Notes: generated by a model not told the origin, from the letters alone. Positions 16,396-26,558 are shown, counted from the stretch's first letter. The stretch is DNA of 64,000 bases from Providencia rettgeri (GCF_023205015.1 NZ_CP096258.1:4402001-4466000), one strand, 5' to 3'. Translations and numbers: made by a program.

Positions 16396-17184
16396 ATGTT
16401 AGAATTTGAACACATCAGCAACACGACGAAATCACTGGTACTACAGCAACTTGCATCTCAATCCTCTCTGGTTCATTGCATGACAAACGACGTTGTTCAG
16501 ACCTTCACTGCCAATGTCCTGTTAGCACTCGGCTGCTCACCTGCCATGGTTATTGAGCCTGAAGAAGCGGAGCAGTTTGCCGCTATCGCTCACGGCTTGC
16601 TAGTTAATGTCGGCACATTAACCGCAGAGCGACGATATGCGATGAAATGTGCAGTTAACAGTGCGGAGCAGGCGAAAAAACCTTGGGTACTTGACCCAGT
16701 TGCCGTAGGTGCACTCAGCTTTCGCACCCATTTTTGCCATGAATTGCTGGCTCTCAAGCCTGCCGCTATTCGCGGTAATGCCTCTGAAATTATGGCATTG
16801 GCAGGAAGCAGTGCAGGCGGTAGAGGCGTTGATTCCCTTAACACCACTGATGACGCCCTTCCCGCAGCACAATTATTAGCGAGACAAGCTAAGACTATTG
16901 TCGCGATAAGTGGTGAAGTGGATTACATCACCGATGGAACACGCACCTTTGCGGTGTCTGGTGGCCATATTTTAATGACTCGAGTGGTCGGTACGGGGTG
17001 TGCTCTTTCTGCGGTGGTTGCTGCATGTTGCACCCTACCGGGTGATAGGCTGCAAAATGTTGCCGCGGCTTGCGCTATCATGAAACAAGCCGGAGAAGCC
17101 GCAACCCAGCGTTGCCATGGGACGGGTAGTTTTATCCCTGAGTTTTTAGATGCGCTTTATCAATCGCTTTGTTGTGATCAATAG
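16396..17184 (+). CDS. thiM: hydroxyethylthiazole kinase
   Basis: 262 residues, the usual ThiM length. The enzyme phosphorylates 4-methyl-5-(2-hydroxyethyl)thiazole for thiamine salvage. Motifs include HCMTNDVVQTFTANVLLALG near residue 30, VLDPVAVGA near 100, RGNASEIMAL near 120, VAISGEVDYITDG near 170 and the ATP-site RVVGTGCALSAVVAA near 200. GAGGGG precedes the ATG. The gene stands alone, without thiD or thiE beside it, and no TPP riboswitch is visible, so its control may differ from E. coli. Confidence 0.9.
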   Translation: MLEFEHISNTTKSLVLQQLASQSSLVHCMTNDVVQTFTANVLLALGCSPAMVIEPEEAEQFAAIAHGLLVNVGTLTAERRYAMKCAVNSAEQAKKPWVLDPVAVGALSFRTHFCHELLALKPAAIRGNASEIMALAGSSAGGRGVDSLNTTDDALPAAQLLARQAKTIVAISGEVDYITDGTRTFAVSGGHILMTRVVGTGCALSAVVAACCTLPGDRLQNVAAACAIMKQAGEAATQRCHGTGSFIPEFLDALYQSLCCDQ

Positions 17185-17233
17185 CTTTTGCTATTTCGAT
17201 AACTTTGTTGTAATGAAAACTTGGTTTCATTTA

Positions 17234-17938
17234 TTAGAGCCGAGTTTTCTTCCCTCTTACTTTTCTTGACCAATGACGAAAGTTATCTCTGAAACGAATA
17301 AATCGATAAACAAAATTTTTGCTATCAGGTTCGATATTGTAAAAACGCTGTAATGCAATTAAATCATTTGCTTTGCAAATAGCAAAATTACCATAGTCTG
17401 ATAAATCAATAACCTTAAGCCCTTCATTGGTTATAACAAAGTTCCCTGCGTGGATATCATTAGAAGATAAACCATATCTATGTAATTGGTTTATAATGGT
17501 TTTCATCTCTGTATAGTAAGGCTTGATATCATCAATTTCAGATAAAACAGTTCCTTCTACATACTCAGCAATAATCCATGTTTCTACTGACTCGCGACCG
17601 ACCATTTTTTCTGCAACAAAGTAAATATCATTCGTTACAGTGCATCCCTTATTTTGTGCGGTCACCAGACGTTTCAATAAACGTGAATAAAAAGGGCCTG
17701 AGATAATACGCATTAACCGTTTTTCAAAACGCTTATCACGTTCTTTCTCACATTTAATAATAAAATTTTGCCCATTGACTTGAATACGGGCAACGCTTCT
17801 ATCGATATTTCCGCTACTTAAATTCTTACCCGCGATCTTCCCATCAATATAATCATTAACAACTTGCCAAAAATCTATCTCACCTTCTTTTTGAAAGGTG
17901 ATAAAACCGTCTTTCTGTTTTTTTATTATTTTCTGCAT
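17234..17938 (-). CDS. rfaY: LPS core heptose(II) kinase RfaY/WaaY
   Basis: A 234-residue kinase-like protein of the WaaY family, which phosphorylates heptose II of the lipopolysaccharide inner core from the cytoplasm. The kinase-like catalytic block is visible as LSSNDIHAGNFVI (catalytic Asp, metal-binding Asn) followed by LKVIDLSDYGN in place of DFG. An ATP-binding Lys lies in NFIIKCEKE. Neighbours are other surface polysaccharide genes rather than the waa cluster. Phosphate on the core usually stabilises the outer membrane and binds cations; its effect here is inferred. Confidence 0.8.
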   Translation of the reverse strand: MQKIIKKQKDGFITFQKEGEIDFWQVVNDYIDGKIAGKNLSSGNIDRSVARIQVNGQNFIIKCEKERDKRFEKRLMRIISGPFYSRLLKRLVTAQNKGCTVTNDIYFVAEKMVGRESVETWIIAEYVEGTVLSEIDDIKPYYTEMKTIINQLHRYGLSSNDIHAGNFVITNEGLKVIDLSDYGNFAICKANDLIALQRFYNIEPDSKNFVYRFIRFRDNFRHWSRKVRGKKTRL

Positions 17939-18126
17939 AACAAAATAGCCAATTTTTAATCAATTGGCGGATGCTAACAAATGGAAAACGACATTTCTTA
18001 GCGATTATTGCAAAACAGCTCTAAAAGTAGGTAACTTGTGCGCTATGGCACAAAATAGGTGGGGTTATTAGGTTTTAATATACAGAGATAGGTTAGCACG
18101 ATGCCAACCTACCCCATAAACGCGTT

Positions 18127-19293
18127 TTAATCGTTACCAAATAAATCGCGGGTATAGACTTTATCGGCGACATCTTCGATCTCAGGTACCATTCTATTTG
18201 CTAAGATGATATCGCATTGAGCTTTAAATTCCGCTAAGTCATTGACGACTTTAGAACGGAAAAATTCTGTTTCTTTCATTACGGGTTCATAAACGACAAC
18301 TTCGATGCCCTTGGCTTTAATACGTTTCATGATGCCTTGCACTGCTGAAGCGCGGAAGTTGTCTGACCCTGCTTTCATCACTAGGCGATAAACACCGACT
18401 TTGCGTGGCGCTTTAGCAATAATTGCATCGGAGATAAAGTCTTTGCGGGTACGGTTCGATTCCACAATAGCGTTAATCAAGTTATTCGGCACGTCATCGT
18501 AGTTGGCTAACAACTGTTTGGTATCTTTCGGTAAACAATAGCCACCATAACCGAATGAGGGGTTGTTATAATGGTTGCCAATACGTGGGTCTAAAGAGAC
18601 CCCTTCAATAATTTGGCGGGCATTTAAACCACGGCTTTCTGCATAGGTATCAAGCTCATTAAAGTACGCCACACGCATCGCTAAATAAGTGTTGGCAAAC
18701 AGTTTAATGGCTTCGGCTTCAGTGCCATCAGTAAATAACACAGGAACGTCTTTTTTAATCGCACCTTCTAGCAATAAGTCCGCAAAAATTTTCGCACGCT
18801 CTGAACGCTCGCCCACTACAATACGAGAAGGATGTAAGTTATCCCACAAGGCACGCCCTTCACGTAAAAACTCAGGAGAAAAAATCACGTTGGTATAGCC
18901 AAACTCTTCACGTAACCGTGAAGTAAAGCCCACAGGGATCGTGGATTTCACGATAATCGTCGCTTCTGGATTGATTTTATTCACATCATGAATAACAGAC
19001 TCAACCGATTGAGTATTAAAGTAATTGGTTTTTGGGTCATAGTCGGTTGGTGTCGCCACAATCACATATTGAGCCCCTGTATAGGCCTCAGTTTTATCTT
19101 CTGTGGCACGGAAATTGAGGGTCTTTTCCGTTAAAAACTGCTCAATTTCTGCATCAACAATGGGTGATTGATGGTTATTTAACATCGCCACTTTTTCAGG
19201 GATGATGTCCACCGCAACCACTTCGTGGTGTTGTGACAGTAACATGGCGTTAGATAAGCCGACGTAGCCGGTTCCTGCAATTGCTATTTTCAA
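18127..19293 (-). CDS. ugd: UDP-glucose 6-dehydrogenase
   Basis: 388 residues, matching Ugd. It oxidises UDP-glucose to UDP-glucuronate with two NAD+. The N-terminal Rossmann motif is IAGTGYVGLSNA, and the catalytic Cys is in GYGGYCLPKDTKQL at about residue 250. STIPVG, EFLREG and ANTYLAMRVAYFNELD are further family motifs. It lies 44 bases after a UDP-uronate epimerase gene in the same direction, so the two probably form an operon that makes UDP-galacturonate for surface polysaccharide or core LPS. Confidence 0.92.
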   Translation of the reverse strand: MKIAIAGTGYVGLSNAMLLSQHHEVVAVDIIPEKVAMLNNHQSPIVDAEIEQFLTEKTLNFRATEDKTEAYTGAQYVIVATPTDYDPKTNYFNTQSVESVIHDVNKINPEATIIVKSTIPVGFTSRLREEFGYTNVIFSPEFLREGRALWDNLHPSRIVVGERSERAKIFADLLLEGAIKKDVPVLFTDGTEAEAIKLFANTYLAMRVAYFNELDTYAESRGLNARQIIEGVSLDPRIGNHYNNPSFGYGGYCLPKDTKQLLANYDDVPNNLINAIVESNRTRKDFISDAIIAKAPRKVGVYRLVMKAGSDNFRASAVQGIMKRIKAKGIEVVVYEPVMKETEFFRSKVVNDLAEFKAQCDIILANRMVPEIEDVADKVYTRDLFGND

Positions 19294-19337
19294 ACTTGCC
19301 TCTCAAATCCTGCTAAAGATGTTACAGCTTATTGATA

Positions 19338-20339
19338 TTATTGATGATAGTAAGAACGGTACCAATCAACAAATGCCTGAACACCCTGTTCGATAGAAAC
19401 TTGTGGGCGATAACCTGTCACACTAAACAAGTCTTCCGTATCCGCCCAAGTGGTGTACACATCACCCGCTTGCATAGGCAAAAAGTTTTTAATCGCTTCT
19501 TTACCCAGCGCCTTTTCCAGTGCAGAAATAAATTCAATCAACTTAACGGGCTGCCCATTACCGATATTATAGATGCGATATGGCGCGCTACTTTCTGCAG
19601 GTGATACCGAATGATTATTCGGGTTCGCTTGTGGAATTATATCTGAAATACGGATCACACCTTCGACAATATCATCAACAAAAGTGAAATCACGACTGAG
19701 ATTGCCGTTATTATAGACATCAATAGGCTCGCCCGCCAAAATAGCTTTGGTGAATTTAAATAGAGCCATATCTGGGCGCCCCCAAGGGCCATACACCGTA
19801 AAGAAGCGCAGCCCTGTGGTTGGTAGCTGATATAAGTGTGAATAGGAGTGCGCCATTAACTCATTGGCTTTTTTTGTTGCCGCATAGAGGGAAATCGGGT
19901 GATCGGTTGCCATGTCAGTGGTAAATGGTGTTTTATCAGTTACGCCGTACACCGAACTTGAAGAGGCGTAGACCAAATGTTTTACTTTTGCTTGGCGACA
20001 GCCTTCTAGAATAGCGAGGTGGCCGGTCAAATTACTATCTGCATAAGCAAATGGGTTTTCCAACGAGTAACGGACACCCGCTTGTGCCGCTAGGTGAATA
20101 ACTCGGTCAAATTGCTCTTGGGTACATAATACCCGAACAGTTTCACGATCAGTAAGGTCAAGATGAATAAAACGAAATAAAGGAAACTGCTCCAGTAAAT
20201 GTAAACGGGATTGCTTAAGCCCCTGATCATAATACGCATTTAAGTTATCAATCCCGACAACTTCATGGCCATTCTCTAATAAACGTTGGCAAAGCTTAAA
20301 ACCAATAAAACCTGCACTTCCCGTGACCAAATATTTCAT
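19338..20339 (-). CDS. NAD-dependent epimerase, likely UDP-glucuronate 4-epimerase
   Basis: A 333-residue extended short-chain dehydrogenase. It has the NAD motif GSAGFIGFKLC at the N-terminus, HLAAQAGVRYSLENP, the SSSSVYG segment, and the catalytic YAATKKANE (Tyr and Lys). GPWGRPDMALFKFTKAIL and YNNGNLSRDFTFVDDIVEG are typical of UDP-glucuronate 4-epimerases. With ugd immediately downstream the likely product is UDP-galacturonate. Galacturonate is a common LPS sugar in Proteus and Providencia, which fits. Strict substrate cannot be proven from sequence. Confidence 0.85.
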   Translation of the reverse strand: MKYLVTGSAGFIGFKLCQRLLENGHEVVGIDNLNAYYDQGLKQSRLHLLEQFPLFRFIHLDLTDRETVRVLCTQEQFDRVIHLAAQAGVRYSLENPFAYADSNLTGHLAILEGCRQAKVKHLVYASSSSVYGVTDKTPFTTDMATDHPISLYAATKKANELMAHSYSHLYQLPTTGLRFFTVYGPWGRPDMALFKFTKAILAGEPIDVYNNGNLSRDFTFVDDIVEGVIRISDIIPQANPNNHSVSPAESSAPYRIYNIGNGQPVKLIEFISALEKALGKEAIKNFLPMQAGDVYTTWADTEDLFSVTGYRPQVSIEQGVQAFVDWYRSYYHQ

Positions 20340-20527
20340 ATTAATTGTCTTCTAGCATTAAACTATTCTAAAGCTCGAAATGAGCACCTAATTTCACAGA
20401 AAAATTAACTAAAATTAAGACAAAAAAAATAACGAATGGTTTTGTTATTAAGGCAAGAAAGCGTAAAAAATAATAATTTTTAAGAAAATATTAATATTTA
20501 AGGTCGGGGAATAGCAAAAAAGTGGGG

Positions 20528-20562
20528 ATCAGCCGTAAATATCATAAATATCTACGGCTGAT
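20528..20562 (-). terminator. terminator after LTA-synthase-like gene
   Basis: ATCAGCCGTA and TACGGCTGAT form a perfect 10-base stem. On the minus strand it is followed, after CCCCAC, by a run of six T. It ends the sulfatase-like gene transcript. Confidence 0.65.
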
Positions 20563-20571
20563 AATAACATC

Positions 20572-22248
20572 CTATTGAACATCGCCTTTATTCGCATTGG
20601 CTGCGTCTAAAGTGCCATAAACATAGTTACGGTAGCTATCAAGTAGCTTTTGGTCCTCACAATCATTTAGCTTGCCATCACATAAGTGACGCATTTTGAT
20701 GTTGGCCTCATAAAACGGGGAAATTTTTAAATTTGCCCTTTCTAACAAAATTCCGCCTAAGAAGGAAATATCCGTTAACTGCCCTGTTTTTATCGTAGTC
20801 CCTGATTTCAAATTATCCCGCAAAGTAAATTGTGTTAGGTAAGCGGGGGATGAAAATGAAGAATTATACTGATTTAAGCTAATACCTGGTTGATGGTCTC
20901 CAAAATATAAAAACATCAACGGACGCTCACGTTTTTCAATAAATTCGGCGAAATCACGTATTGATGCATCTGAAGTTACGATTTTGTCCATATAATGGCT
21001 AAATTCGCCTGCTGCATCTGGGTTTTTAATTTTATCTTTTATGCCATAGTCATCACTGTGATTCTCTTTGTAAGGGCCATGTTCATACATTGTAAGAGAG
21101 AAAATAAATACGGGTTTATCTGTTTCTTTAGCTAAGATTTCTTTTACGTATTTCAGCATGTCATCTGTGCTGATCGTCCATAAATTATCTTGCAGTTTTC
21201 CTGGGTAACCAAGTTCTTGTGGTTGAATAATTCTATCAACCCCAAGCGTTTCATAAGCATGACCTGAGTGGTAAGCACCTTTATTAAAGGGAGTAAGTAC
21301 CACAGTATAATAACCATTAGCCTTCATTTCTTTGAATAAGCTATTTTTAAGATGGTCAACGATAAAGTAAAATACGCCACTTTTTTGTGCACCGAAATCA
21401 TCGCTATTTAAACCGGTTAGCGCTGAGAATTCAGATAACCAAGTCCCACCACCAAAAGTTTGCACCCGCATCTGACTATGCGCACTAACGCCACTATCTC
21501 GCTGGAACATAAATAAATCAGGAAGCTTGGTTCCTTCCGGTAAATTATAAATATGTGGGTCAACGGTAGATTCTTGCAATAATAAAACGATATCTGGTTT
21601 TTCTGATCCCACATTATTGTCTAAGGAAACTGCCGCTGCTTTCTCCACAAAGTAATCGGCTGAACCTGCAAATTCAGGGGATTGGTAACTCGCATTCTGT
21701 GCTGACATAATAATATTGGTCACGGTCCCACGGCCTTTTGGCAACGTCTGAGACCACCTGTCATAATAATGTGAGCTTGTTAAGTTAATACCGAAGTAAC
21801 CTGCAACAATAAGAACAGCACCAATAACGCGAGTCATTTTTGATTTACTTGGCTTGAGCAACCGCCAGCTAATCACCCCATTGATGACTAATAATATAAG
21901 CAGCCCAACCAAGGCGACACCCGCTAACCAATAATGGCCTAAGGTTCCCATATTGGAAGTGTCCGTCATGATATTGATATCACTAAAGAAGAGCTGTTCT
22001 TTGTAATAATGAACTTTTAACTGATTCAAGAATTTAATGATGATAAATAATGTACTGGTAATCACCACAGAAAATAACCAGCGGGCTGTTAACACCATTA
22101 AAATACCGAATAAAACGGCATATACACTGACCGATATGAGCACAGGATAAATTACGCTACCTTTTTCAAAAACCAAGAAAAGGGAGCCAATAAAGATCAA
22201 TGCCAGATAAAAGCCTGCAAATAACTTTTTCTTCATCAGTTTTACCAC
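20572..22248 (-). CDS. LTA-synthase-family sulfatase-like transferase
   Basis: 558 residues with about five N-terminal membrane segments (residues 8-180), then a periplasmic alkaline-phosphatase-like domain. The family signature is clear: LLLQESTVDP with metal-binding Glu, GGGTWLSEFSALTGLNS with the presumed nucleophile Thr, and FYFGDHQPG near the end. Relatives transfer phosphoglycerol or phosphoethanolamine onto polysaccharides or lipids (LtaS, OpgB). Its position beside ugd suggests decoration of a surface glycan. The GTG at 22248 and ATG at 22236 are both possible starts; neither has a strong ribosome site. Confidence 0.8.
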   Translation of the reverse strand: MVKLMKKKLFAGFYLALIFIGSLFLVFEKGSVIYPVLISVSVYAVLFGILMVLTARWLFSVVITSTLFIIIKFLNQLKVHYYKEQLFFSDINIMTDTSNMGTLGHYWLAGVALVGLLILLVINGVISWRLLKPSKSKMTRVIGAVLIVAGYFGINLTSSHYYDRWSQTLPKGRGTVTNIIMSAQNASYQSPEFAGSADYFVEKAAAVSLDNNVGSEKPDIVLLLQESTVDPHIYNLPEGTKLPDLFMFQRDSGVSAHSQMRVQTFGGGTWLSEFSALTGLNSDDFGAQKSGVFYFIVDHLKNSLFKEMKANGYYTVVLTPFNKGAYHSGHAYETLGVDRIIQPQELGYPGKLQDNLWTISTDDMLKYVKEILAKETDKPVFIFSLTMYEHGPYKENHSDDYGIKDKIKNPDAAGEFSHYMDKIVTSDASIRDFAEFIEKRERPLMFLYFGDHQPGISLNQYNSSFSSPAYLTQFTLRDNLKSGTTIKTGQLTDISFLGGILLERANLKISPFYEANIKMRHLCDGKLNDCEDQKLLDSYRNYVYGTLDAANANKGDVQ

Positions 22249-22305
22249 AAATTTAATATTGGAGGTTGCTATGAGGCACTACTATAACGGATCCAAACAC
22301 TCAAT

Positions 22306-24174
22306 TTATTCAACGAAAATGCCTTTGTCTCGTAAATAGTGACCATCGCCTTTACGACGAGTAAAACCGCTTTTATCAAAAAACTCAAGAATTTGAATAG
22401 CAAGCTTACGGCCAATGCCTAATTCGTTACGGAAATCAGCTGCAAAAATGGCCTCATTTTCCAAGCAATAGCGATGAATCAATGAAGCAAAATAGTTAAT
22501 TTGCTCATGGCTATAATAGCGGTCACGAACTATCGCTGTAATTAATCCCATTTGCGCAGCCTTTTTTAGAACGCGGCGCATCGTATCTTCTTCATAACCA
22601 CTTTCTAATGCTAAATCACGGACCCACCACGCCTCGTTACGCGAAAATAAAGGATGTATTTGCTGCCAAATTAACTGCTGTTGCGCATCAAATACCAGCC
22701 CATGTTGGGGCATATGTAACCAACCTCGAGTTTGCTTAATAACATTTTCATCAATGAGGTCATTAATGAATTTAAATGTTAACGCCTCACTCATGGAAGG
22801 TAGAGCCATACGTTTTAAACGAGCTTTACCCACACCGATTTGGTCACTGTGTATCTCATTAAATTTCTCAAGGGTTTGAACAATGCGATCTTTTGCTATT
22901 TGAGCTTTAAATACGGATAAAACATGGTTTCCAACACGTTCTACATCTGATTGTGATAGCAAATTATCTAATGCGTCATGGGTGAGTTGCCGTGCCCAAC
23001 TGTAATCACGTAAATTAAGTTCACCTTGAGGAAGTTGTAACTTAAAGTGAGCCAGCTCATCTTGTTCTCGGCAAAGCTTAGATAACCAATCCAAAAACTC
23101 TGGGAGCCTTTTGCCTCGGCGTGGAGAAACCAAACGTATCACGCGAGCACCGCCTAACGTTTGGCGAGCGCTAATATCACGGATGATTAAGCGGTCATTC
23201 TCTACTAACCATAATGGGGTATCTAAAATTAACTCAGCAAGCACGGGGGTTTCCCCTTGCTCCACTAATAATGACACTCGCCCAGTGATATGGCTCGCAC
23301 CATGATAAAGATGCACAGGCTGCCAGTGCTTAATTAAGGCATCGCATTCCAATTCGACAATAACCCGTGTTGCAATGAATGCAGGTTGCTCCGCAAGTAA
23401 CCAATCACCTCGGGTAATATTTTCTTTATCAATATCGCCCGCCAAGTTTAAGGCCACGCGATCACCCGCAACAGCGAATTCAGATGGTTGGTTTTGCCGA
23501 TGAATGCCTCTGACACGAACTTGCTTATCTGCGCCAGTCACCCAAAGTGACTCGCCAACGTGAATTTTTCCTGCTAATGCGGTGCCAGTCACCACTATCC
23601 CTGCGCCTTTTACCAAAAAAACGCGGTCAATGGCTAAACGAAAACGACGTTGGGTATTAGGATGTGAACCACTTTGCTGATGAAGTTGTTGCAGATATAA
23701 CCGCAGCGCATTAATGCCACGGCCATCTTCAGTAGACGTAATAAATAATTTTGCGTCAGGCCAACCTTGCTGAGACAGCTCGGAGGTGACTTGCTCAGTA
23801 ACTTGTTCAATTCGTGAGTGATCGACTCGGTCAGCTTTCGTCAATACGACACTGACATTTTCACAGCCTGCTAGTCTTAAAATCGAAAGGTGTTCAAGGG
23901 TCTGCGCCATTACCCCATCATCACAAGCGACAACCAAAAGAGCATGGTTTATGCCGCCAATCCCTGCCAACATATTGGCTAAAAACTTTTCGTGTCCAGG
24001 AACGTCGATAAAACCAATAGAACTCCCATCTGGCTGTGGCCAGTAGGCATACCCTAGGTCAATGGTCATGCCGCGCTTTTTTTCCTCGGGAAGGTGCGCG
24101 GTATTAACGCCAGTAATAGCTTGAATTAAAGAAGTTTTACCATGGTCAACATGGCCAGCTGTCGCAAAAATCAT
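22306..24174 (-). CDS. selB: selenocysteine-specific elongation factor SelB
   Basis: 622 residues. The N-terminal GTPase has G1 GHVDHGKTSL, the G2 region KKRGMTIDLGY, G3 DVPGHEKF and G4 LTKADRVD. Beta-barrel domains follow, and the C-terminal third has winged helices (for example MRRVLKKAAQMGLI and the final RKLAIQILEFFDKSGFTRRKGDGHY) that bind the SECIS hairpin. It brings Sec-tRNA to UGA codons such as the one in fdoG in this window. Its start overlaps the selA stop by four bases. Confidence 0.93.
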   Translation of the reverse strand: MIFATAGHVDHGKTSLIQAITGVNTAHLPEEKKRGMTIDLGYAYWPQPDGSSIGFIDVPGHEKFLANMLAGIGGINHALLVVACDDGVMAQTLEHLSILRLAGCENVSVVLTKADRVDHSRIEQVTEQVTSELSQQGWPDAKLFITSTEDGRGINALRLYLQQLHQQSGSHPNTQRRFRLAIDRVFLVKGAGIVVTGTALAGKIHVGESLWVTGADKQVRVRGIHRQNQPSEFAVAGDRVALNLAGDIDKENITRGDWLLAEQPAFIATRVIVELECDALIKHWQPVHLYHGASHITGRVSLLVEQGETPVLAELILDTPLWLVENDRLIIRDISARQTLGGARVIRLVSPRRGKRLPEFLDWLSKLCREQDELAHFKLQLPQGELNLRDYSWARQLTHDALDNLLSQSDVERVGNHVLSVFKAQIAKDRIVQTLEKFNEIHSDQIGVGKARLKRMALPSMSEALTFKFINDLIDENVIKQTRGWLHMPQHGLVFDAQQQLIWQQIHPLFSRNEAWWVRDLALESGYEEDTMRRVLKKAAQMGLITAIVRDRYYSHEQINYFASLIHRYCLENEAIFAADFRNELGIGRKLAIQILEFFDKSGFTRRKGDGHYLRDKGIFVE

Positions 24175-25568
24175 GAAAGTAAAGCCTGTAATAATGCATG
24201 TTCATCATCAAGACAGCGCAGGTCAAGCCACAATTTACCTTCTTTCATACGCCCAATCACAGGTTGAGGTAACTGACGCCACTGTGTAGCGAGTTGCTCT
24301 AATGTGCCACCTTTTCCATTTAGCGGTGTAAAGGTTACCGCAAAACTAGGAAGCCGGTCGATGGGAAGTGAACCGCTCCCTATTTGTGAGAGACAAGGCT
24401 CCACTTCAACAATAAATTTGTCCCCGTAAAAGGCTTGTAGAGCAACAACTATGCTTTCTGCGCTATCACGGATCGTCTCAGGGTCTCGGGTCAACCAACG
24501 CAATGTGGGTAAATCTGTTGTGAGTTTCTCAGGAGTTAGATACAGTTTTAGTGTTGCTTCTAGCGCAGCTAAAACCATTTTATCAACCCGCAAAGCTCGT
24601 TTTAATGGATGCTTCTGAATTGCATCAATCCATTTTTTCTTCCCTAAAATGATCCCTGCTTGTGGACCACCGAGAAGTTTATCTCCAGAAATTGAGACTA
24701 AATCAATACCTTGAGAAAGGTAGCTTTGTGGCATCGGTTCTGCGGGTAGCCCATAAGCTGTCATATCAATCATCGAGCCGCTACCTAAATCAATTGCTGT
24801 CGGTAATTGGTACTTTCTACCTAACTCTGCGAGCTCTTCACCTTCAACTTCAGCCGTAAATCCTTCAATGCTGTAATTACTGGTATGCACTTTCATTAAT
24901 AATGCAGTTTGATCATTAATCGCATTCTCATAATCACGTAAGTGAGTCCGATTCGTGGTTCCCACTTCAACTAATTGGCAGCCAGCCTGCGCCATCACAT
25001 CAGGCACTCGGAAAGCGCCACCAATCTCAACCAATTCACCCCGAGAAACAATTACTTGCCGACCATTTGCAACTGTTGCTAATAATAATAAAACGGCTGC
25101 TGCATTATTATTAACAATGCACGCATCTTCTGCGCCAGTGAGTTCACACAGCAAATCAGCAATCGCACGGTCACGATGCCCACGCATCGCGCCATCTAGA
25201 GAATACTCTAATGTGACAGGCGAACTCATCACCTGGCTAACCGCATTCACTGCGGTGGTCGACATTACCGCGCGGCCTAAATTGGTATGTAGCACTGTAC
25301 CAGTCAAATTAAATACGTTTTTTAGCGCACTTTGCCCTAAAGCTTGATGGCGTTGAACTAACTCTTTGACCCAATCGTCCTGCCAAGCAGGTAATTTCCC
25401 TGCCTGTGCAATACAGGCTCGAGCTTGCTCCTGCATCTCACGTAAACATGCCGTAGCCCAATGAGCCCCTGATTGTTCAACCAATATCTGAACTTCATCG
25501 AGCTGCAATAATTTATCAATAGCAGGAAGTTGACGATATAAAGCCAAGTCTGATTCAGCCATAGTCAC
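24171..25568 (-). CDS. selA: L-seryl-tRNA(Sec) selenium transferase SelA
   Basis: 465 residues, a PLP enzyme that converts Ser-tRNA(Sec) to Sec-tRNA(Sec) using selenophosphate. The PLP Lys lies in VSISGDKLLGGPQAG near residue 295. Other family blocks are NLTGTVLHTNLGRA near 90, VNNNAAAVLLLLA and GELVEIGGAFRVPDVM. It is cotranscribed between fdhE (16 bases upstream) and selB (overlapping). selC and selD are not in this window. Confidence 0.94.
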   Translation of the reverse strand: MTMAESDLALYRQLPAIDKLLQLDEVQILVEQSGAHWATACLREMQEQARACIAQAGKLPAWQDDWVKELVQRHQALGQSALKNVFNLTGTVLHTNLGRAVMSTTAVNAVSQVMSSPVTLEYSLDGAMRGHRDRAIADLLCELTGAEDACIVNNNAAAVLLLLATVANGRQVIVSRGELVEIGGAFRVPDVMAQAGCQLVEVGTTNRTHLRDYENAINDQTALLMKVHTSNYSIEGFTAEVEGEELAELGRKYQLPTAIDLGSGSMIDMTAYGLPAEPMPQSYLSQGIDLVSISGDKLLGGPQAGIILGKKKWIDAIQKHPLKRALRVDKMVLAALEATLKLYLTPEKLTTDLPTLRWLTRDPETIRDSAESIVVALQAFYGDKFIVEVEPCLSQIGSGSLPIDRLPSFAVTFTPLNGKGGTLEQLATQWRQLPQPVIGRMKEGKLWLDLRCLDDEHALLQALLS

Positions 25569-25584
25569 AATTCTCTTTTACCGC

Positions 25585-26520
25585 TTATTTTTCACCAGGG
25601 AACAAGAACGGGTTAATACTACTACGCGCAAAGCCTTCTTCTTCCATGCGAGCATCTAAAATAATTGATGCTAAATCATCAGCAACAGCTTCAACTTTGG
25701 CTTCTTTTTCTTGATAAAGAATCTTCAGATAGCTACCACAATCACCACAGCTTTCCGCTTTAACTGCTGCATTTTCATCATCTAATGACCAATAATTTAA
25801 TTTACCGGTTTGCTCACAGTTACTGCATTTTACGCGCACCATATGCCATTCGGTTTCACATAAATTACAGTGTAAATAGCGTAAACCTTGAGAGGTGCCA
25901 ATTTGCACAATACTCGACACTGGCATGCTATTACAAACAGGGCAGAAATGACGATGGTCACCATGTTCCGCACGCGCTTTACCAGGGATATTTGCGGCCA
26001 TTTGCGCCCAGTACACCGATAGTGCAGCCCAAATAAACATCGATTTATCCGCAGGCACTTTTTCAAACTCTTCATTCAGCAAAGCCGTTGCCATACCTTC
26101 AAGTTCTGTTTCAGAGGCTTTATTCAGGTTTTCTAATGCAGGTCGCACAGACTCAGGCACGACTGGCATTAATTCAGCAATAATTGCCGTTAATAATTTG
26201 TGCCAATGTGTTGTCCGTGGAAATGTTTTTGCATCCAATGGCGAATTATTAGTATTTGTTGTGCGTTCAAGGATAGAGACCATATCCACTTCTAATGGAT
26301 TATCATGCTGTGCATTATGTTGGGCAGTTGCCACTTCAGCAGCAAAATTCAGATAATCTGCAAAAGGATGTTCTCCCGCACCAAGTTCTTTTAGTCGCTC
26401 AGCACGGCGCTGATATAAGCTTTTTAAGTTAGGAAACAGAACTGGTGGAATAAAACCAATTCCCTTTTCTTTCAATCTTTCTTGTCCTAACTCTTCTTTA
26501 GGAACGATACGAATACCCAT
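25585..26520 (-). CDS. fdhE: formate dehydrogenase accessory protein FdhE
   Basis: 311 residues. FdhE is a rubredoxin-like iron protein needed to activate Tat-exported formate dehydrogenases. Four CxxC pairs are visible: CPVC, CNLC, CSNC and CGDC in the C-terminal half. It heads an operon fdhE-selA-selB, linking the maturation factor with selenocysteine insertion for the same enzyme. AGAG lies near the start and an unusual heptamer repeat is found in its leader. Confidence 0.92.
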   Translation of the reverse strand: MGIRIVPKEELGQERLKEKGIGFIPPVLFPNLKSLYQRRAERLKELGAGEHPFADYLNFAAEVATAQHNAQHDNPLEVDMVSILERTTNTNNSPLDAKTFPRTTHWHKLLTAIIAELMPVVPESVRPALENLNKASETELEGMATALLNEEFEKVPADKSMFIWAALSVYWAQMAANIPGKARAEHGDHRHFCPVCNSMPVSSIVQIGTSQGLRYLHCNLCETEWHMVRVKCSNCEQTGKLNYWSLDDENAAVKAESCGDCGSYLKILYQEKEAKVEAVADDLASIILDARMEEEGFARSSINPFLFPGEK

Positions 26521-26531
26521 TGCGTTCTCTC

Positions 26532-26558
26532 TTTTCTATTTTCTATTTTCTATTTTCT
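26532..26558. repeat. heptamer tandem repeat in fdhE leader
   Basis: TTTTCTA is repeated 3.9 times without error, 12 to 38 bases upstream of the fdhE start. Because it lies near the ribosome site, changes in copy number could alter spacing or promoter geometry. The rest of 26521-27050 shows no gene. Confidence 0.8.
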
